Below, piece by piece: positions 1 to 8,796 of a stretch of DNA of 64,000 nt. Source of the stretch: Streptomyces lacrimifluminis (GTDB lineage Bacteria > Actinomycetota > Actinomycetes > Streptomycetales > Streptomycetaceae); assembly GCF_014646095.1 (NCBI RefSeq), contig NZ_BMMU01000002.1:62001-126000 (forward strand), read 5' to 3'. Numbering within the stretch: position 1 is the first letter of the stretch; each line of letters opens with the position of its first letter. The notes beneath the pieces are model-generated. The model had not been told where the DNA came from. It worked only from the letters and a program-made list of their open reading frames with translations, and did no database searches. The position numbers were made by a program, and so were the translations under genes.

Positions 1-369
1 TCGCCGTCCTCCCCGGTGTTCCTCCCCGCCGAACGCATCGGCCTGACGGACGCGCTCACGGCGTACACCGCGGGTTCGGCGTACGCCAACCACCTGGACG
101 ACACGGGCAGCGTGCGCGCGGGCGCGCTGGCCGACCTGACCGTCCTGGACCGCGATCCGTACGCCGGTCCGCGGGAGGCGATCGCGGAGACGAAGGTGGT
201 GCTCACCTATGTGGGGGGCGAGAGGGTGTGCGCCGCTGACGGGGCCGCCGAGCCGTTCCGCTCGCAGAAACGTTCCCGGGCCCCGATTCCTGGACAACTG
301 TCCATGTATGCTGGCCACCTGTCCATGATGGACAGGTGGCCAGAAGCCGCTTTCAGTAGCCTGACGTAG
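1..369 (+). CDS. Amidohydrolase C-terminus (YtcJ-like), 5'-truncated by window edge
   Basis: The reading frame is open from the first base, so only the last ~122 codons are present. The motif LTDALTAYTAGSAYAN followed by GSVRAGALADLTVLDRDPY is the standard C-terminal signature of metal-dependent amidohydrolases of the YtcJ/imidazolonepropionase-like group, where the chain returns to the small beta-sandwich domain. The metal ligands lie upstream of the window, so the substrate cannot be inferred. The usual C-terminus would be near 'VGGERV' (about position 230). Here the frame runs on ~45 codons into the palindromic operator of the next gene. The last residues are therefore probably a read-on tail rather than a conserved part of the enzyme. 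Confidence 0.8.
   Translation, partial: SPSSPVFLPAERIGLTDALTAYTAGSAYANHLDDTGSVRAGALADLTVLDRDPYAGPREAIAETKVVLTYVGGERVCAADGAAEPFRSQKRSRAPIPGQLSMYAGHLSMMDRWPEAAFSSLT
291..343. promoter_or_regulatory. Palindromic operator of the DUF1304-TetR pair
   Basis: Positions 311-326 (CTGGCCACCTGTCCAT) and 328-343 are perfect 16-bp inverted arms around one central base. A second TGGACA/TGTCCA palindrome lies at 291-304. Paired TGTCCAT/ATGGACA half-sites 40 bp upstream of a gene co-transcribed with a TetR regulator suggest an autoregulatory TetR operator. A terminator role for the upstream gene is the alternative, but there is no T-run and the core is not GC-only. Confidence 0.6.
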
Positions 370-382
370 GAGATTGCCGAGC

Positions 383-745
383 ATGGAGACGGTCGCGAAC
401 GTGCTGGTCGGCCTGGTGGCCGCGTTGCATCTGTACATCCTGGTGATGGAGATGTTCCTGTGGCAGCGCCCGCCGGGCCGCAAGTTCCACGGGTTCGACC
501 CGGAGATGGCCCGCGCGACGGCCGCCATGGCGGCCAATCAGGGGCTCTACAACGGATTCCTCGCGGCGGGCCTGATCTGGGGGCTGATCGCGGCCGATCC
601 GACCGGATTCCGGGCGCAGGTCTTCTTCCTCGCGTGTGTGATCGTCGCGGGCGTCTACGGGGCCGCCACCGCGAACCGGCGCATCCTGTTCGCCCAGGCA
701 CTGCCCGGCGCCATCGCCCTGGCCGCCGTCCTCGTCGCGCGGTGA
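383..745 (+). CDS. DUF1304 family small membrane protein
   Basis: This ~120-residue integral membrane protein is of the DUF1304 family, small four-helix proteins of unknown function. Four hydrophobic stretches are visible: VLVGLVAALHLYILVMEMFL near the N-terminus, LYNGFLAAGLIWGLIAA mid-protein, and two near the C-terminus (VFFLACVIVAGVYGAAT and ALPGAIALAAVLVA). The family features 'MFLW..P' and 'NQGLYNGFLA' are present. The ATG at 383 is chosen because AGGAG at 368-372 lies about 10 bases upstream. A TTG at 374 is too close to that site. Its stop overlaps the GTG of the following TetR gene, so the two are translationally coupled and probably controlled together. Confidence 0.85.
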   Translation: METVANVLVGLVAALHLYILVMEMFLWQRPPGRKFHGFDPEMARATAAMAANQGLYNGFLAAGLIWGLIAADPTGFRAQVFFLACVIVAGVYGAATANRRILFAQALPGAIALAAVLVAR

Positions 746-1305
746 CGCGCGGCGCGCCCGAGGACCCGCGCGCGGCCCGCACCCGGGCGAAACTCCGCGA
801 GGCCCTCCTCGCGGAGTGCGCCGAACACCCGCTGGCGGAGATCGGCGTCGCCGCGCTGGTGCGCCGGGCCGGGGTCGGCCGGGCCACGTTCTACGTCCAT
901 TACCCCGACCTGGAGGCGCTGGCCGTCGACGCCTGCGCCGATGTCGTACGGGAGGCCGTGGACGCCCTGCACGCCTGGCGCGGCCGGCCCGACCCGGTGA
1001 TCGCCCCGGCCGCGCTGGTGGAGTTCTTCGCGGCCCTCACCCCGCACACGGCGCTGTACCGGACCCTGCTGAGCCCGGGCGGCGGAGGGCCGCTGGGCCA
1101 GGTGCTGCACCGGGACCTGCGCGCACGGAGCCTCGCGGAACGCGAACTGGCCGGCGCGGCGGACGCTCCCCTGGTCGCCTCGGCGGTGGCCGCCACCTTC
1201 GCCGGGGTCCTGGCGGACTGGCTGCACGGCCGGATCGAGGCCACGTCGGACGAGATCGCCCACCAGGTGTGGCAGTTGCTGGTGGCGCTGCATCGGAGCA
1301 GGTAG
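742..1305 (+). CDS. TetR family transcriptional regulator
   Basis: A 187-residue TetR/AcrR-type repressor. The N-terminal helix-turn-helix is visible as 'IGVAALVRRAGVGRATFYVHYPDLEALAVDAC' at about residues 34-65; the remainder is the variable ligand domain. The GTG start at 742 overlaps the TGA of the DUF1304 gene (GTGA), so they form an operon. The likely operator is the 33-bp palindrome upstream of that operon, giving autoregulation. The ligand is unknown. The gene is followed by a dispersed repeat and then a convergent gene. Confidence 0.88.
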   Translation: MTRGAPEDPRAARTRAKLREALLAECAEHPLAEIGVAALVRRAGVGRATFYVHYPDLEALAVDACADVVREAVDALHAWRGRPDPVIAPAALVEFFAALTPHTALYRTLLSPGGGGPLGQVLHRDLRARSLAERELAGAADAPLVASAVAATFAGVLADWLHGRIEATSDEIAHQVWQLLVALHRSR

Positions 1306-1338
1306 GAGTTCCTCGCCCCCGCCGCCCCTACCCTTCCC

Positions 1339-1420
1339 TGAGGGCTGCGCCCCCAGACCCCGCTTTCGCGCTGAAGGCGCTCGTCCTCAAATCCCCCAGA
1401 GGGGGGACCCCGGACGGGAT
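1339..1420. repeat. Streptomyces dispersed intergenic repeat (type 'GGGCTGCGCCCCCAGACCCC')
   Basis: The sequence lies in the convergent gap between a TetR gene and an alcohol dehydrogenase gene. It reads like the GC-rich repeat that Streptomyces genomes carry in many intergenic gaps (GGGCTGCGCCCCCAG, then a CTTTCGCGCTGAAGG hairpin, then CGTCCTCAAA and CGGACGGG). It may also act as a bidirectional terminator. Recognition is from memory of the genus. Confidence 0.6.
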
Positions 1421-1454
1421 GAAACGCCAGGGCCTGGCCGCAACCACTCGTCGG

Positions 1455-2564
1455 TCAGCCGAAGGTCAGTACCGGCTTGATCGTCTTGCCCGCGCCCATG
1501 TCCCGCACCGCCTGGTCGATGTCCGCGAACGGGTAGGTGCTGATCAGCCGGTCCACCGGGAGCCGGCCCGCCTTCACCAGTTCCACCAGGGCCGGGATGA
1601 AGGTCTGGGTCTCGGCGTCGCCCAGGGTGAGGCCCACGACACGCTTGCCGGGGAGCAACCCATTGACGTCCAGGGCGACTTCGGTTCCGAAGGGCGGGGC
1701 ACCGACCACCACGAGCGTGCCCCGCTGGGCGAGCGCGTCGACGCCCTGGCGAAGGACGGCGACACTTCCGGTGGTCTCGACGACGCCGTCGGCGCCCTGA
1801 CCGTCGGTGATCCTCGCGACGGCCTCGCCGAGGTCGGCCTCGCCCGCGTTGATCGTGTCGGTGGCGCCCAACTCCTTGGCCAGCGCCAGACGTTCGCCGA
1901 CCCTGTCCACGGCGATGATCCTGGTCGCCGGGGTCAGCGCGGCGGCCATGACCGCGGAAAGACCCACGGCTCCGGCGCCGAGGACGAGGACCGTGCTGCC
2001 CGTGCCCGGCTTCAGCACGTTCCAGACGGCGCCGACACCCGTCTGGACGCCGCAGCCCAGCGGTGCGATGGACTCCAGCGGTACGTCCGGGTCGACCTTG
2101 ACCAGACTTCGCTGGTCGACCAACGCCCGCTCGGCGAACGAGGACTGGCCGAAGAAGTGGCCGCCCAGCTCCGTACCGTCACGGCTGATCGTGGCGGTGC
2201 CGTCGGCCCGCCGGCCCCCGAGGAGGTTCAGCGGCAGCCAGGCCACACAGTACGCGGGATGCCCGTCACGGCAGTTGCGGCAGCCACCGCAGGAGGTGAA
2301 GGACAGGACGACGTGGTCGCCGGGCTCGATCCCGGTGACGGCGGAGCCGACCGCCTCGACGACGCCGGCACCCTCGTGCCCCAGAACTCCGGGGAGGGGG
2401 AAGGGCAGTCCGCCGCTCGCCACCCCGAGGTCCGTGTGACACAGGCCTGCGGCGACCAGACGTACGAGCGCCTCGGTGGGCGCGGGCTCGGCCAGTTCGA
2501 CGTCGGAGAGGACGAAGGGCGCACCGCCGGACTCGACGACCGCGGCGCGGGTGGTGATGGACAT
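1455..2564 (-). CDS. Zinc-dependent alcohol dehydrogenase, aryl-alcohol type
   Basis: This 369-residue medium-chain dehydrogenase would oxidise a primary alcohol to an aldehyde with NAD(P). The N-terminal catalytic domain shows the zinc-site context GLCHTDLGVASG and GHEGAGVVEAVG. The structural-zinc cysteines appear in SCGGCRNCRDGHPAYC. The Rossmann nucleotide loop is VLGAGAVGLSAVMAA, followed by an acidic residue in IIAVDR that favours NAD. The overall pattern matches the benzyl/aryl alcohol dehydrogenase (XylB/AreB) subgroup. It lies 64 bp downstream of, and in line with, an aldehyde dehydrogenase gene. The pair would convert an alcohol to its acid via the aldehyde. Control by the divergent MarR gene is inferred. 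The natural substrate is unknown. Confidence 0.85.
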   Translation of the reverse strand: MSITTRAAVVESGGAPFVLSDVELAEPAPTEALVRLVAAGLCHTDLGVASGGLPFPLPGVLGHEGAGVVEAVGSAVTGIEPGDHVVLSFTSCGGCRNCRDGHPAYCVAWLPLNLLGGRRADGTATISRDGTELGGHFFGQSSFAERALVDQRSLVKVDPDVPLESIAPLGCGVQTGVGAVWNVLKPGTGSTVLVLGAGAVGLSAVMAAALTPATRIIAVDRVGERLALAKELGATDTINAGEADLGEAVARITDGQGADGVVETTGSVAVLRQGVDALAQRGTLVVVGAPPFGTEVALDVNGLLPGKRVVGLTLGDAETQTFIPALVELVKAGRLPVDRLISTYPFADIDQAVRDMGAGKTIKPVLTFG

Positions 2565-2628
2565 CCTGAACTCCCTGTAAGGGCTTACGAGTTGGCGAGG
2601 TGACGAGTTGACGGATCGACGGGCGCAC

Positions 2629-4089
2629 TCAGTCGAGCGAGACCACTACCGACTTGACCTTGGTGTACGCGGCGAGCGCTTCGGGGCCGTACTCGCGGCC
2701 GAAGCCGGAGTCCTTGACGCCACCGAAGGGGATCGCGGGGTCGAGCATCGCCCAGTCGTTGATCCAGACGATGCCCGCCTGGAGCCGGTTCGCGACCCGG
2801 TGGGCGCGGGCCAGGTTGGTGGTCTGGACTCCCGAAGCCAGGCCGTACGGCGTGGAGTTGGCGAGCTGGACCGCCTCGTCCTCGGAGTCGAAGGGCTGGA
2901 CGGTGAGAACCGGGCCGAAGATCTCCTCCTGGACGACCCGGGAGTCGTTCGCCAGGTCGGCGATCACCGTCGGCTTGTAGTAGTACCCGCCGTCCAGGTC
3001 GAGCCGCTCGCCGCCGCAGACGATCCGCGCCCCCTCCTTGCGGGCCAGCGCCACATACTCCTCGACCTTGCGCAGATGCCTCTCCCCCGCCATCGGCCCG
3101 ACCACGGTCTCGGGCTGGCGCGGGTCGCCGACGGGCACCCCGGGCACGGCGTCGGCGAGGATGCCGAGCAACGTCTCGTACACGGGGCGCGCGACCAGCA
3201 GTCGCGGGCCGCCCATGCAGAACTGGCCGGTGTTGAAGACGAAGCCCTTGATGACCGCGCCGACCGCCTTCTCGACGTCGGCGTCCTCGAAGACGATGTG
3301 CGCCGCGTTGCCGCCCAGCTCCATGGTGACCGGCTTGAGGGCCTCGCCCGCGGCGCTCGCCACATGCCGGCCGATGGCGGTGGAGCCGGTGAAGGCGATC
3401 TTGTCGACGCCGTTGTGCCGCAGCAGCGCCTCGCCGGCCACCGGGCCGGTGCCGGTGACGACGTTGACGACGCCGTCCGGGACACCCGCCTCCTGGAGCA
3501 GTTTGGCCATGTACAGGGCGCTGAGCGGGGTCTCGTCGGCGGGCTTGTGCACCACCGTGTTGCCTGCGGCCAGCGCCGGGCCCAGCTTCGAACCGGCAAG
3601 GATCAGCGGGAAGTTGAAGGGGGTGATCGCGGCGACGACGCCGACGGCCTCGCGCTTGGTGTAGGCGAGGGCGTTGTGGCCCGTCTCGCGGGTCGCGCCG
3701 TCGAGGGAGAACGCGAGGGCGGCGAAGTACTCGTAGTCGTTGGCCGCGTTCGTCACGTCGACGGCGTGGCACAGACTGATCGGCTTGCCCACGTCGAGGC
3801 TTTCCAGCTGTGCGATCTCGTCCGCGTTCTCCCGGATCAGCTGGGCGACCCGGTTCAGGATCCGGCCGCGCTCGCGTCCGGTCGTCGTGGCCCACGGGCC
3901 GCTGTCGAAGGCCTCCCGCGCGGCACGCACGGCCGCGTCCACGTCGGCCGCCGACGCCTCGGCGACGGTCGTGACGACCGCGCCCCGGGACGGGTCGACC
4001 ACCTCGGTACGTGCCCCGTCCGCCGCCTCGCGCCACTGTCCTCCGACGAACAGTCGCCCGGGTTCGATCTCGAAGGTGGTCATCACCAC
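2629..4089 (-). CDS. NAD(P)-dependent aldehyde dehydrogenase
   Basis: This 486-residue protein is a full-length member of the aldehyde dehydrogenase superfamily. Visible motifs are ITPFNFPLILAGSKLGPAL (cofactor-binding floor), FTGSTAIGRHV (cofactor loop), the general-base segment MELGGNAAHIVFEDAD, and the catalytic cysteine in FNTGQFCMGGPR. The C-terminal EIFGPVLTVQPFD motif is also complete. It oxidises an aldehyde to an acid and probably acts with the downstream alcohol dehydrogenase. It is transcribed divergently from a MarR gene across a 97-bp region containing two CAGG/CCTG palindromes. Relatives act on benzaldehyde-type, succinate-semialdehyde or amino-aldehyde substrates; the sequence alone does not decide. 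Confidence 0.88.
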   Translation of the reverse strand: MVMTTFEIEPGRLFVGGQWREAADGARTEVVDPSRGAVVTTVAEASAADVDAAVRAAREAFDSGPWATTTGRERGRILNRVAQLIRENADEIAQLESLDVGKPISLCHAVDVTNAANDYEYFAALAFSLDGATRETGHNALAYTKREAVGVVAAITPFNFPLILAGSKLGPALAAGNTVVHKPADETPLSALYMAKLLQEAGVPDGVVNVVTGTGPVAGEALLRHNGVDKIAFTGSTAIGRHVASAAGEALKPVTMELGGNAAHIVFEDADVEKAVGAVIKGFVFNTGQFCMGGPRLLVARPVYETLLGILADAVPGVPVGDPRQPETVVGPMAGERHLRKVEEYVALARKEGARIVCGGERLDLDGGYYYKPTVIADLANDSRVVQEEIFGPVLTVQPFDSEDEAVQLANSTPYGLASGVQTTNLARAHRVANRLQAGIVWINDWAMLDPAIPFGGVKDSGFGREYGPEALAAYTKVKSVVVSLD

Positions 4090-4120
4090 TCCTCAGCCTC
4101 ATTGCCAAGATTTCAATCAA

Positions 4121-4178
4121 CAGGATTCCTGCTGGTTGGCAGTCTGATTACAGACAGGTTTCCTGTCAATGCTCTAAT
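4121..4178. promoter_or_regulatory. Divergent promoter region with MarR-type operators
   Basis: Two palindromes share the same half-site: CAGGA-T-TCCTG at 4121-4131 and GACAGG-TTT-CCTGTC at 4153-4167. They lie between the aldehyde dehydrogenase and MarR genes. A -10-like TCTAAT at 4173-4178 sits about 9 bases before the MarR ATG. That spacing would make the MarR transcript leaderless, and no Shine-Dalgarno sequence is visible. Binding by the adjacent MarR protein is inferred. Confidence 0.55.
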
Positions 4179-4186
4179 CTGGATCC

Positions 4187-4615
4187 ATGGTCAGCACCAA
4201 GGCACCCCCCTCCCTGCTCTACATGGTCAAGCAGGTGGAGCTCGTCGTGCGCTCACATCTGGACGAGCTGGTCAGGCCGGCCGGCATCACCGCACTCCAG
4301 TACACCTCGCTCACCGTCCTGGAGCGACACGACGGCCTCTCCGCGGCCCAGCTGGCCCGTGACTCGTTCGTCACCGCGCAGTCCATCGCCGACCTCGTCC
4401 GGTCCCTGGAGAACCGCGGGCTCGTACGCCGGGAGCGCAATCCGCGCAATCGCAGAGAGCTGCTGATCCTGCTGACCGACACCGGCCGCGAGCTGCTCGA
4501 CCGCTTCACCGAGCCCGTACGGGAGCTGGAGGAGCGAATGATCCACGACCTCACCTCGCACCAGGCGGACCAGTTCCGGCAGGCGCTCTCCAGGGCCTGG
4601 CACGCCCTGTCGTAA
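4187..4615 (+). CDS. MarR family transcriptional regulator
   Basis: A 142-residue winged-helix regulator. The recognition region is LSAAQLARDSFVTAQSIADLVRSLENRGLVRRERNPRNRRELLILLTDTG at about residues 55-105, with the wing at ERNPRNRRELL. N- and C-terminal helices form the dimer interface. It diverges from the aldehyde/alcohol dehydrogenase pair and most likely represses it, releasing DNA when an aromatic or aldehyde ligand binds. The ATG at 4187 has no ribosome-binding site but lies just after a -10-like hexamer, so a leaderless mRNA is likely. Confidence 0.87.
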   Translation: MVSTKAPPSLLYMVKQVELVVRSHLDELVRPAGITALQYTSLTVLERHDGLSAAQLARDSFVTAQSIADLVRSLENRGLVRRERNPRNRRELLILLTDTGRELLDRFTEPVRELEERMIHDLTSHQADQFRQALSRAWHALS

Positions 4616-4847
4616 CCTCGCCTCACGGATCACCGAAAGACGCGTGCGAGACACGCTTCAATTTCGAAGACATATGTCAATCGAACATGCTCAAATTCAC
4701 TCTATCGAGGGTAACTTGCAGAGCGGGACACTCAGTTGCGCTCGCCGTGGCCCGGTAGTACGTCTACGCTCATCGCACGACGTCACCCCGGCCCCCGGTG
4801 ATTGGCTGGTTCCGCCACCACAACAGCCGGATGGAGGCGATGTCGTC

Positions 4848-5228
4848 GTGCAGCAGGATCCTCCACCGCCCACCCGGTATCTGCGTGTGCACCAGGACCG
4901 CGGCCACACGGTGCTGGAGTTCCACGGTGAGATCGACATCGCCGCGGCCGTCGAGATCATCCCGCACCTGGACGCGGCGACCGCGCATCCGGACGCCCGG
5001 ATCGTGATCGACCTGACGGATGTCGAGTTCTTCGACTGCTCGGGGCTGCGCCTGGTGTACCGGGCCCGGCACCGGGTGCTCGCCCACGACGGCCGCATCC
5101 ACCTCGTCTGTACGCACCCCCTCACACTCCGCGTCCTCAAGGTCACCGGCCTGGCCAAGGTGCTGCCGCCGGCGGCGTCGCTGGACGCGGCCCTGGGGCT
5201 GCCCGAGACCACGTCCGGCACGTTATGA
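4848..5228 (+). CDS. STAS-domain anti-sigma factor antagonist
   Basis: This ~126-residue protein carries a STAS domain of the SpoIIAA/RsbV type. The beta strand [17 protein letters not shown] opens the domain. The signature [26 protein letters not shown] holds the serine (DCSGL) normally phosphorylated by an anti-sigma kinase. It would bind an unseen serine-kinase anti-sigma factor and free a SigB-type sigma factor. The GTG at 4848 is preferred over the upstream in-frame start at 4644, because GGAGG at 4833-4837 precedes it by 10 bases and the family domain begins just after it. No partner kinase lies nearby, as is common for Streptomyces STAS orphans. It is convergent with the tuf gene. Confidence 0.85.
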   Translation: MQQDPPPPTRYLRVHQDRGHTVLEFHGEIDIAAAVEIIPHLDAATAHPDARIVIDLTDVEFFDCSGLRLVYRARHRVLAHDGRIHLVCTHPLTLRVLKVTGLAKVLPPAASLDAALGLPETTSGTL

Positions 5229-5265
5229 CCCGCACCTGACCGACGCCGGCCATGGCACGGCACGT

Positions 5266-6459
<1,194 letters not shown>

Positions 6460-6537
6460 TGCGAGCCCTCCTGATCACCTCGGGTGACGCGGGGTGGTGC
6501 TCCGCTCGACCTCGTACGGGGTCGTCCTTCCTGTCTA

Positions 6538-7488
6538 TTAGGTTCCCGGCGCGTCGAACAGGGCGCTGACGGACTCACCGTTGTGAATGCGGCGTACGGC
6601 CTCGGCGAGCGCCGGGGCGATCGACAGCACCCTCAGCTTCTCGGTGCGTTCCTCCTCCGGGATCGGCACGGTGTTGGTGCACACGATCTCCAGCACGTCC
6701 GGCTGCTCGCTCAGCCGCTTGAGCGCGCCCGCCGCGAACAGCCCGTGGGTGCAGGCGACCCGAATGGACCGTGGCCCCAACTCCCTCAGCCGTTCCAGGA
6801 GTTCGAGGACGGTACTGCCCTTGGCGATCTCGTCGTCCAGCACGATCACGTCCCGTCCGGAGACCTTGCCGATCACGGAGCTGATACGCACCCGGTCGTC
6901 CGCGAACCGCTGCTTGGCGCCGGCGGCCACCTCGGCGCCGATCAGCCGGGCGAAGTGCGCGGCCTCCTTGGCGTTGCCGAGGTCGGGCGACACGACCGTC
7001 GTACGGGACAGGTCGTACTGACGGAAGTGCTCGGCGAGTTCGCGCAGGGCGTGCAGATGGTCGACCGGCACCGAGAAGAAGCCGTGGACCTGCGGGGAGT
7101 GCAGGGTCATCGCCAGGACGCGGCTCGCGCCGGCCGCGACCAGCAGATCCGCGACCAGGCGTCCGCCAAGCGAGATGCGAGGCATGTCCTTCTTGTCCGA
7201 GCGGGCATACGCGTAGTGCGGCATGACGACCGAAATCCGCCCCGCCGACGCCCCGCGCGCCGCGTCGCACATCATCAGCAGTTCGACGAGGTGTTCCTGG
7301 ACCGGCGTGACCAGCGGCTGGATCAGGAAGACGTCCCGTTCACGGCAGTTGGCCTGAAGCTGGACCTCCAGGCAGTCGTTGGCGAACCGGCTGACCTGGG
7401 TGGGCCGCAGGGGCACCCCCAGGTGCTCGCAGACCTCGGCGGCCAGTTCGGGGTGGGCACTACCGCTGAACACGGCGATGTCTCGCAC
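6538..7488 (-). CDS. prs: Ribose-phosphate pyrophosphokinase paralog
   Basis: A 316-residue PRPP synthetase-family protein, the length of the family. It shows FSGSAHPELA, the RFANDCLEVQL segment (counterpart of RFSDGE), HYAYARSDKK, and the histidine segment TLHSPQVHGFF. The second half has TTVVSPDLGNAKEAAHFA and the PRPP loop VIVLDDEIAKGST. In canonical enzymes this loop is VDDxIDTGGT. Here an Asp and a Thr of the loop are replaced by Ala and Lys, and 'RQDKKHRGREPIS' is replaced by SDKKDMPRISLGG. These changes argue for a specialised or regulatory paralog rather than the main PRPP synthetase. It lies just upstream of the extra tuf gene on the same strand, with a 78-bp gap. Confidence 0.85.
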   Translation of the reverse strand: MRDIAVFSGSAHPELAAEVCEHLGVPLRPTQVSRFANDCLEVQLQANCRERDVFLIQPLVTPVQEHLVELLMMCDAARGASAGRISVVMPHYAYARSDKKDMPRISLGGRLVADLLVAAGASRVLAMTLHSPQVHGFFSVPVDHLHALRELAEHFRQYDLSRTTVVSPDLGNAKEAAHFARLIGAEVAAGAKQRFADDRVRISSVIGKVSGRDVIVLDDEIAKGSTVLELLERLRELGPRSIRVACTHGLFAAGALKRLSEQPDVLEIVCTNTVPIPEEERTEKLRVLSIAPALAEAVRRIHNGESVSALFDAPGT

Positions 7489-8021
7489 GATCTGCTCCTA
7501 GCATGATCATTCCGGTCGGCCGGTGCCCATGCTACTGACCTTCCCGCTCCGGCACCGGCCGGGACGTCCGGTGACGGCCGGCCGGCGGGACCGCCCCGGG
7601 CCGGCCGAGGCCGGATCCCCCGCCCTCAGGAGCACGGAATGCGCCACCGCCTCGGAACCCTCCGCCTCTGTCGGACCAACCCGGGCGGTCGCCGCGTTCA
7701 CGGCAGCCGACACCCCCGCTCACGGCTACGGCCACCGCGGTGGCTGTCGCCGAGGTCGACCCGGGTATTCTCGCGGCGATCACGGGTGGCGGCGCCGTCC
7801 GGCAACCTCTCCGGTGATCCGGCGGCGCTGCGGGTGCGCGAGGCCGGACCGCGGATGTCGGGGCTGACGCACGTGGAGGGGTGTGGTGGTCGCGCGCATA
7901 CGGGTGACCACGCGCCCCCGGCAGGCCCCCTCTCAATTGTTGCGATACGTCAACAGGACGGTCTGGCAAGGCATCTGGCGGGCATTCGGTTCAGTACATA
8001 GGAAGAAGGAGGTCCGTCGCC
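7489..8021. other. Gene-poor stretch, no supported gene
   Basis: About 530 bp lie between divergent prs and the DUF4230 gene. Several open frames cross it, but none has normal codon use, a ribosome-binding site or a recognisable domain. A short plus-strand frame (7689-7816) reads VAVAEVDPGILAAITGGGAV-like sequence without an evident start and may be a remnant. The last ~100 bases should hold the DUF4230 promoter. Confidence 0.5.
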
Positions 8022-8681
8022 ATGACGACGCCCATCAAGGCCGTGCGACGCATGCCGCTCTGGGCCAAGGTGCTCAGTGCCGTGGTACTGGTGTTCGCGC
8101 TGCTGCTGGCCGGACTCCGGCTGGCGGTGCTGCCGGGGCTGGGGGACATCTTCGGCGAGGAGACGAAAGACCGTTCAGGACCCGCCCTCCTCGAATCCAT
8201 CCAGGACATGAGCCGTTACGAAGCGGCGTCCGGCAACTTCCAGATCGTCGTGGACCTGGAGAAGGACACCAAGTACCTGCCCGACGCGATCAAGGGCACG
8301 CGCGTGCTCTATGTGGGTGCCGGCACGGTCGATGCCTATGTCGACCTCGGCAAGATCGCGAAGAACGACGTGACGGTCAACAAGGAACGCACCTCCGCGA
8401 CGCTCCGGCTGCCGCACGCGGCTCTCGGCAAGCCCGCGCTGGACCCCGAACGCTCCTATGCGGTCTCCAAGCAGCGTGGTCTCTTCGACCGGATCACCGA
8501 CCTCTTCTCCGACAATCCGAACGACGAACAGGCCGTCCAGAAGCTGGCGGCCCGGCACATCGGCGACGCGGCGAAGGAGAGCGAACTGACCGCGCGCGCC
8601 GAGCAGAACACGACCAGCATGCTCAAGGGCCTGCTCGGCTCCCTCGGCTTCACGGACGTGAAGGTGACGTACGGAATCTGA
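8022..8681 (+). CDS. DUF4230 domain protein, membrane-anchored
   Basis: A 219-residue protein with one N-terminal transmembrane segment (VLSAVVLVFALLLAGLRLAVLPGL, residues ~17-40), so the rest is extracellular. The body matches the DUF4230 pattern: ESIQDMSRYEAASGNFQIVVDLEKD, then LYVGAGTVDAYVDLGKI, and a C-terminal helical part ending LLGSLGFTDVKVTYG. DUF4230 proteins are of unknown function and occur in Gram-positives and Bacteroidetes as anchored proteins. The start is fixed by a strong AAGGAGG seven to ten bases before the ATG. A perfect palindromic terminator follows, so the gene is probably monocistronic. Confidence 0.8.
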   Translation: MTTPIKAVRRMPLWAKVLSAVVLVFALLLAGLRLAVLPGLGDIFGEETKDRSGPALLESIQDMSRYEAASGNFQIVVDLEKDTKYLPDAIKGTRVLYVGAGTVDAYVDLGKIAKNDVTVNKERTSATLRLPHAALGKPALDPERSYAVSKQRGLFDRITDLFSDNPNDEQAVQKLAARHIGDAAKESELTARAEQNTTSMLKGLLGSLGFTDVKVTYGI

Positions 8682-8688
8682 GAGAAGT

Positions 8689-8722
8689 CGGCCTGCCCGG
8701 ATCCCGGGATCCGGGCAGGCCG
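8689..8722. terminator. Perfect 34-bp palindromic terminator
   Basis: Arms of 17 bases (beginning CGGCCTGCCCGG) pair perfectly with no mismatch around a GATCCCGGGATC centre, 8 bases after the DUF4230 stop. There is no T-tract, as is usual for Streptomyces terminators. Confidence 0.8.
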
Positions 8723-8796
8723 GAGCGGCATTGTCGGCCTGTTCGGGGGTAGCTGCCACCGCACGGGATTGTTCAGTTAAAAACCGGAGGACTTTG

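Noticed and set aside
7507..7969. Overlapping frames upstream of the DUF4230 gene
   Set aside because: They are Pro/Arg/Gly-rich in every frame with no ribosome-binding site and no domain.
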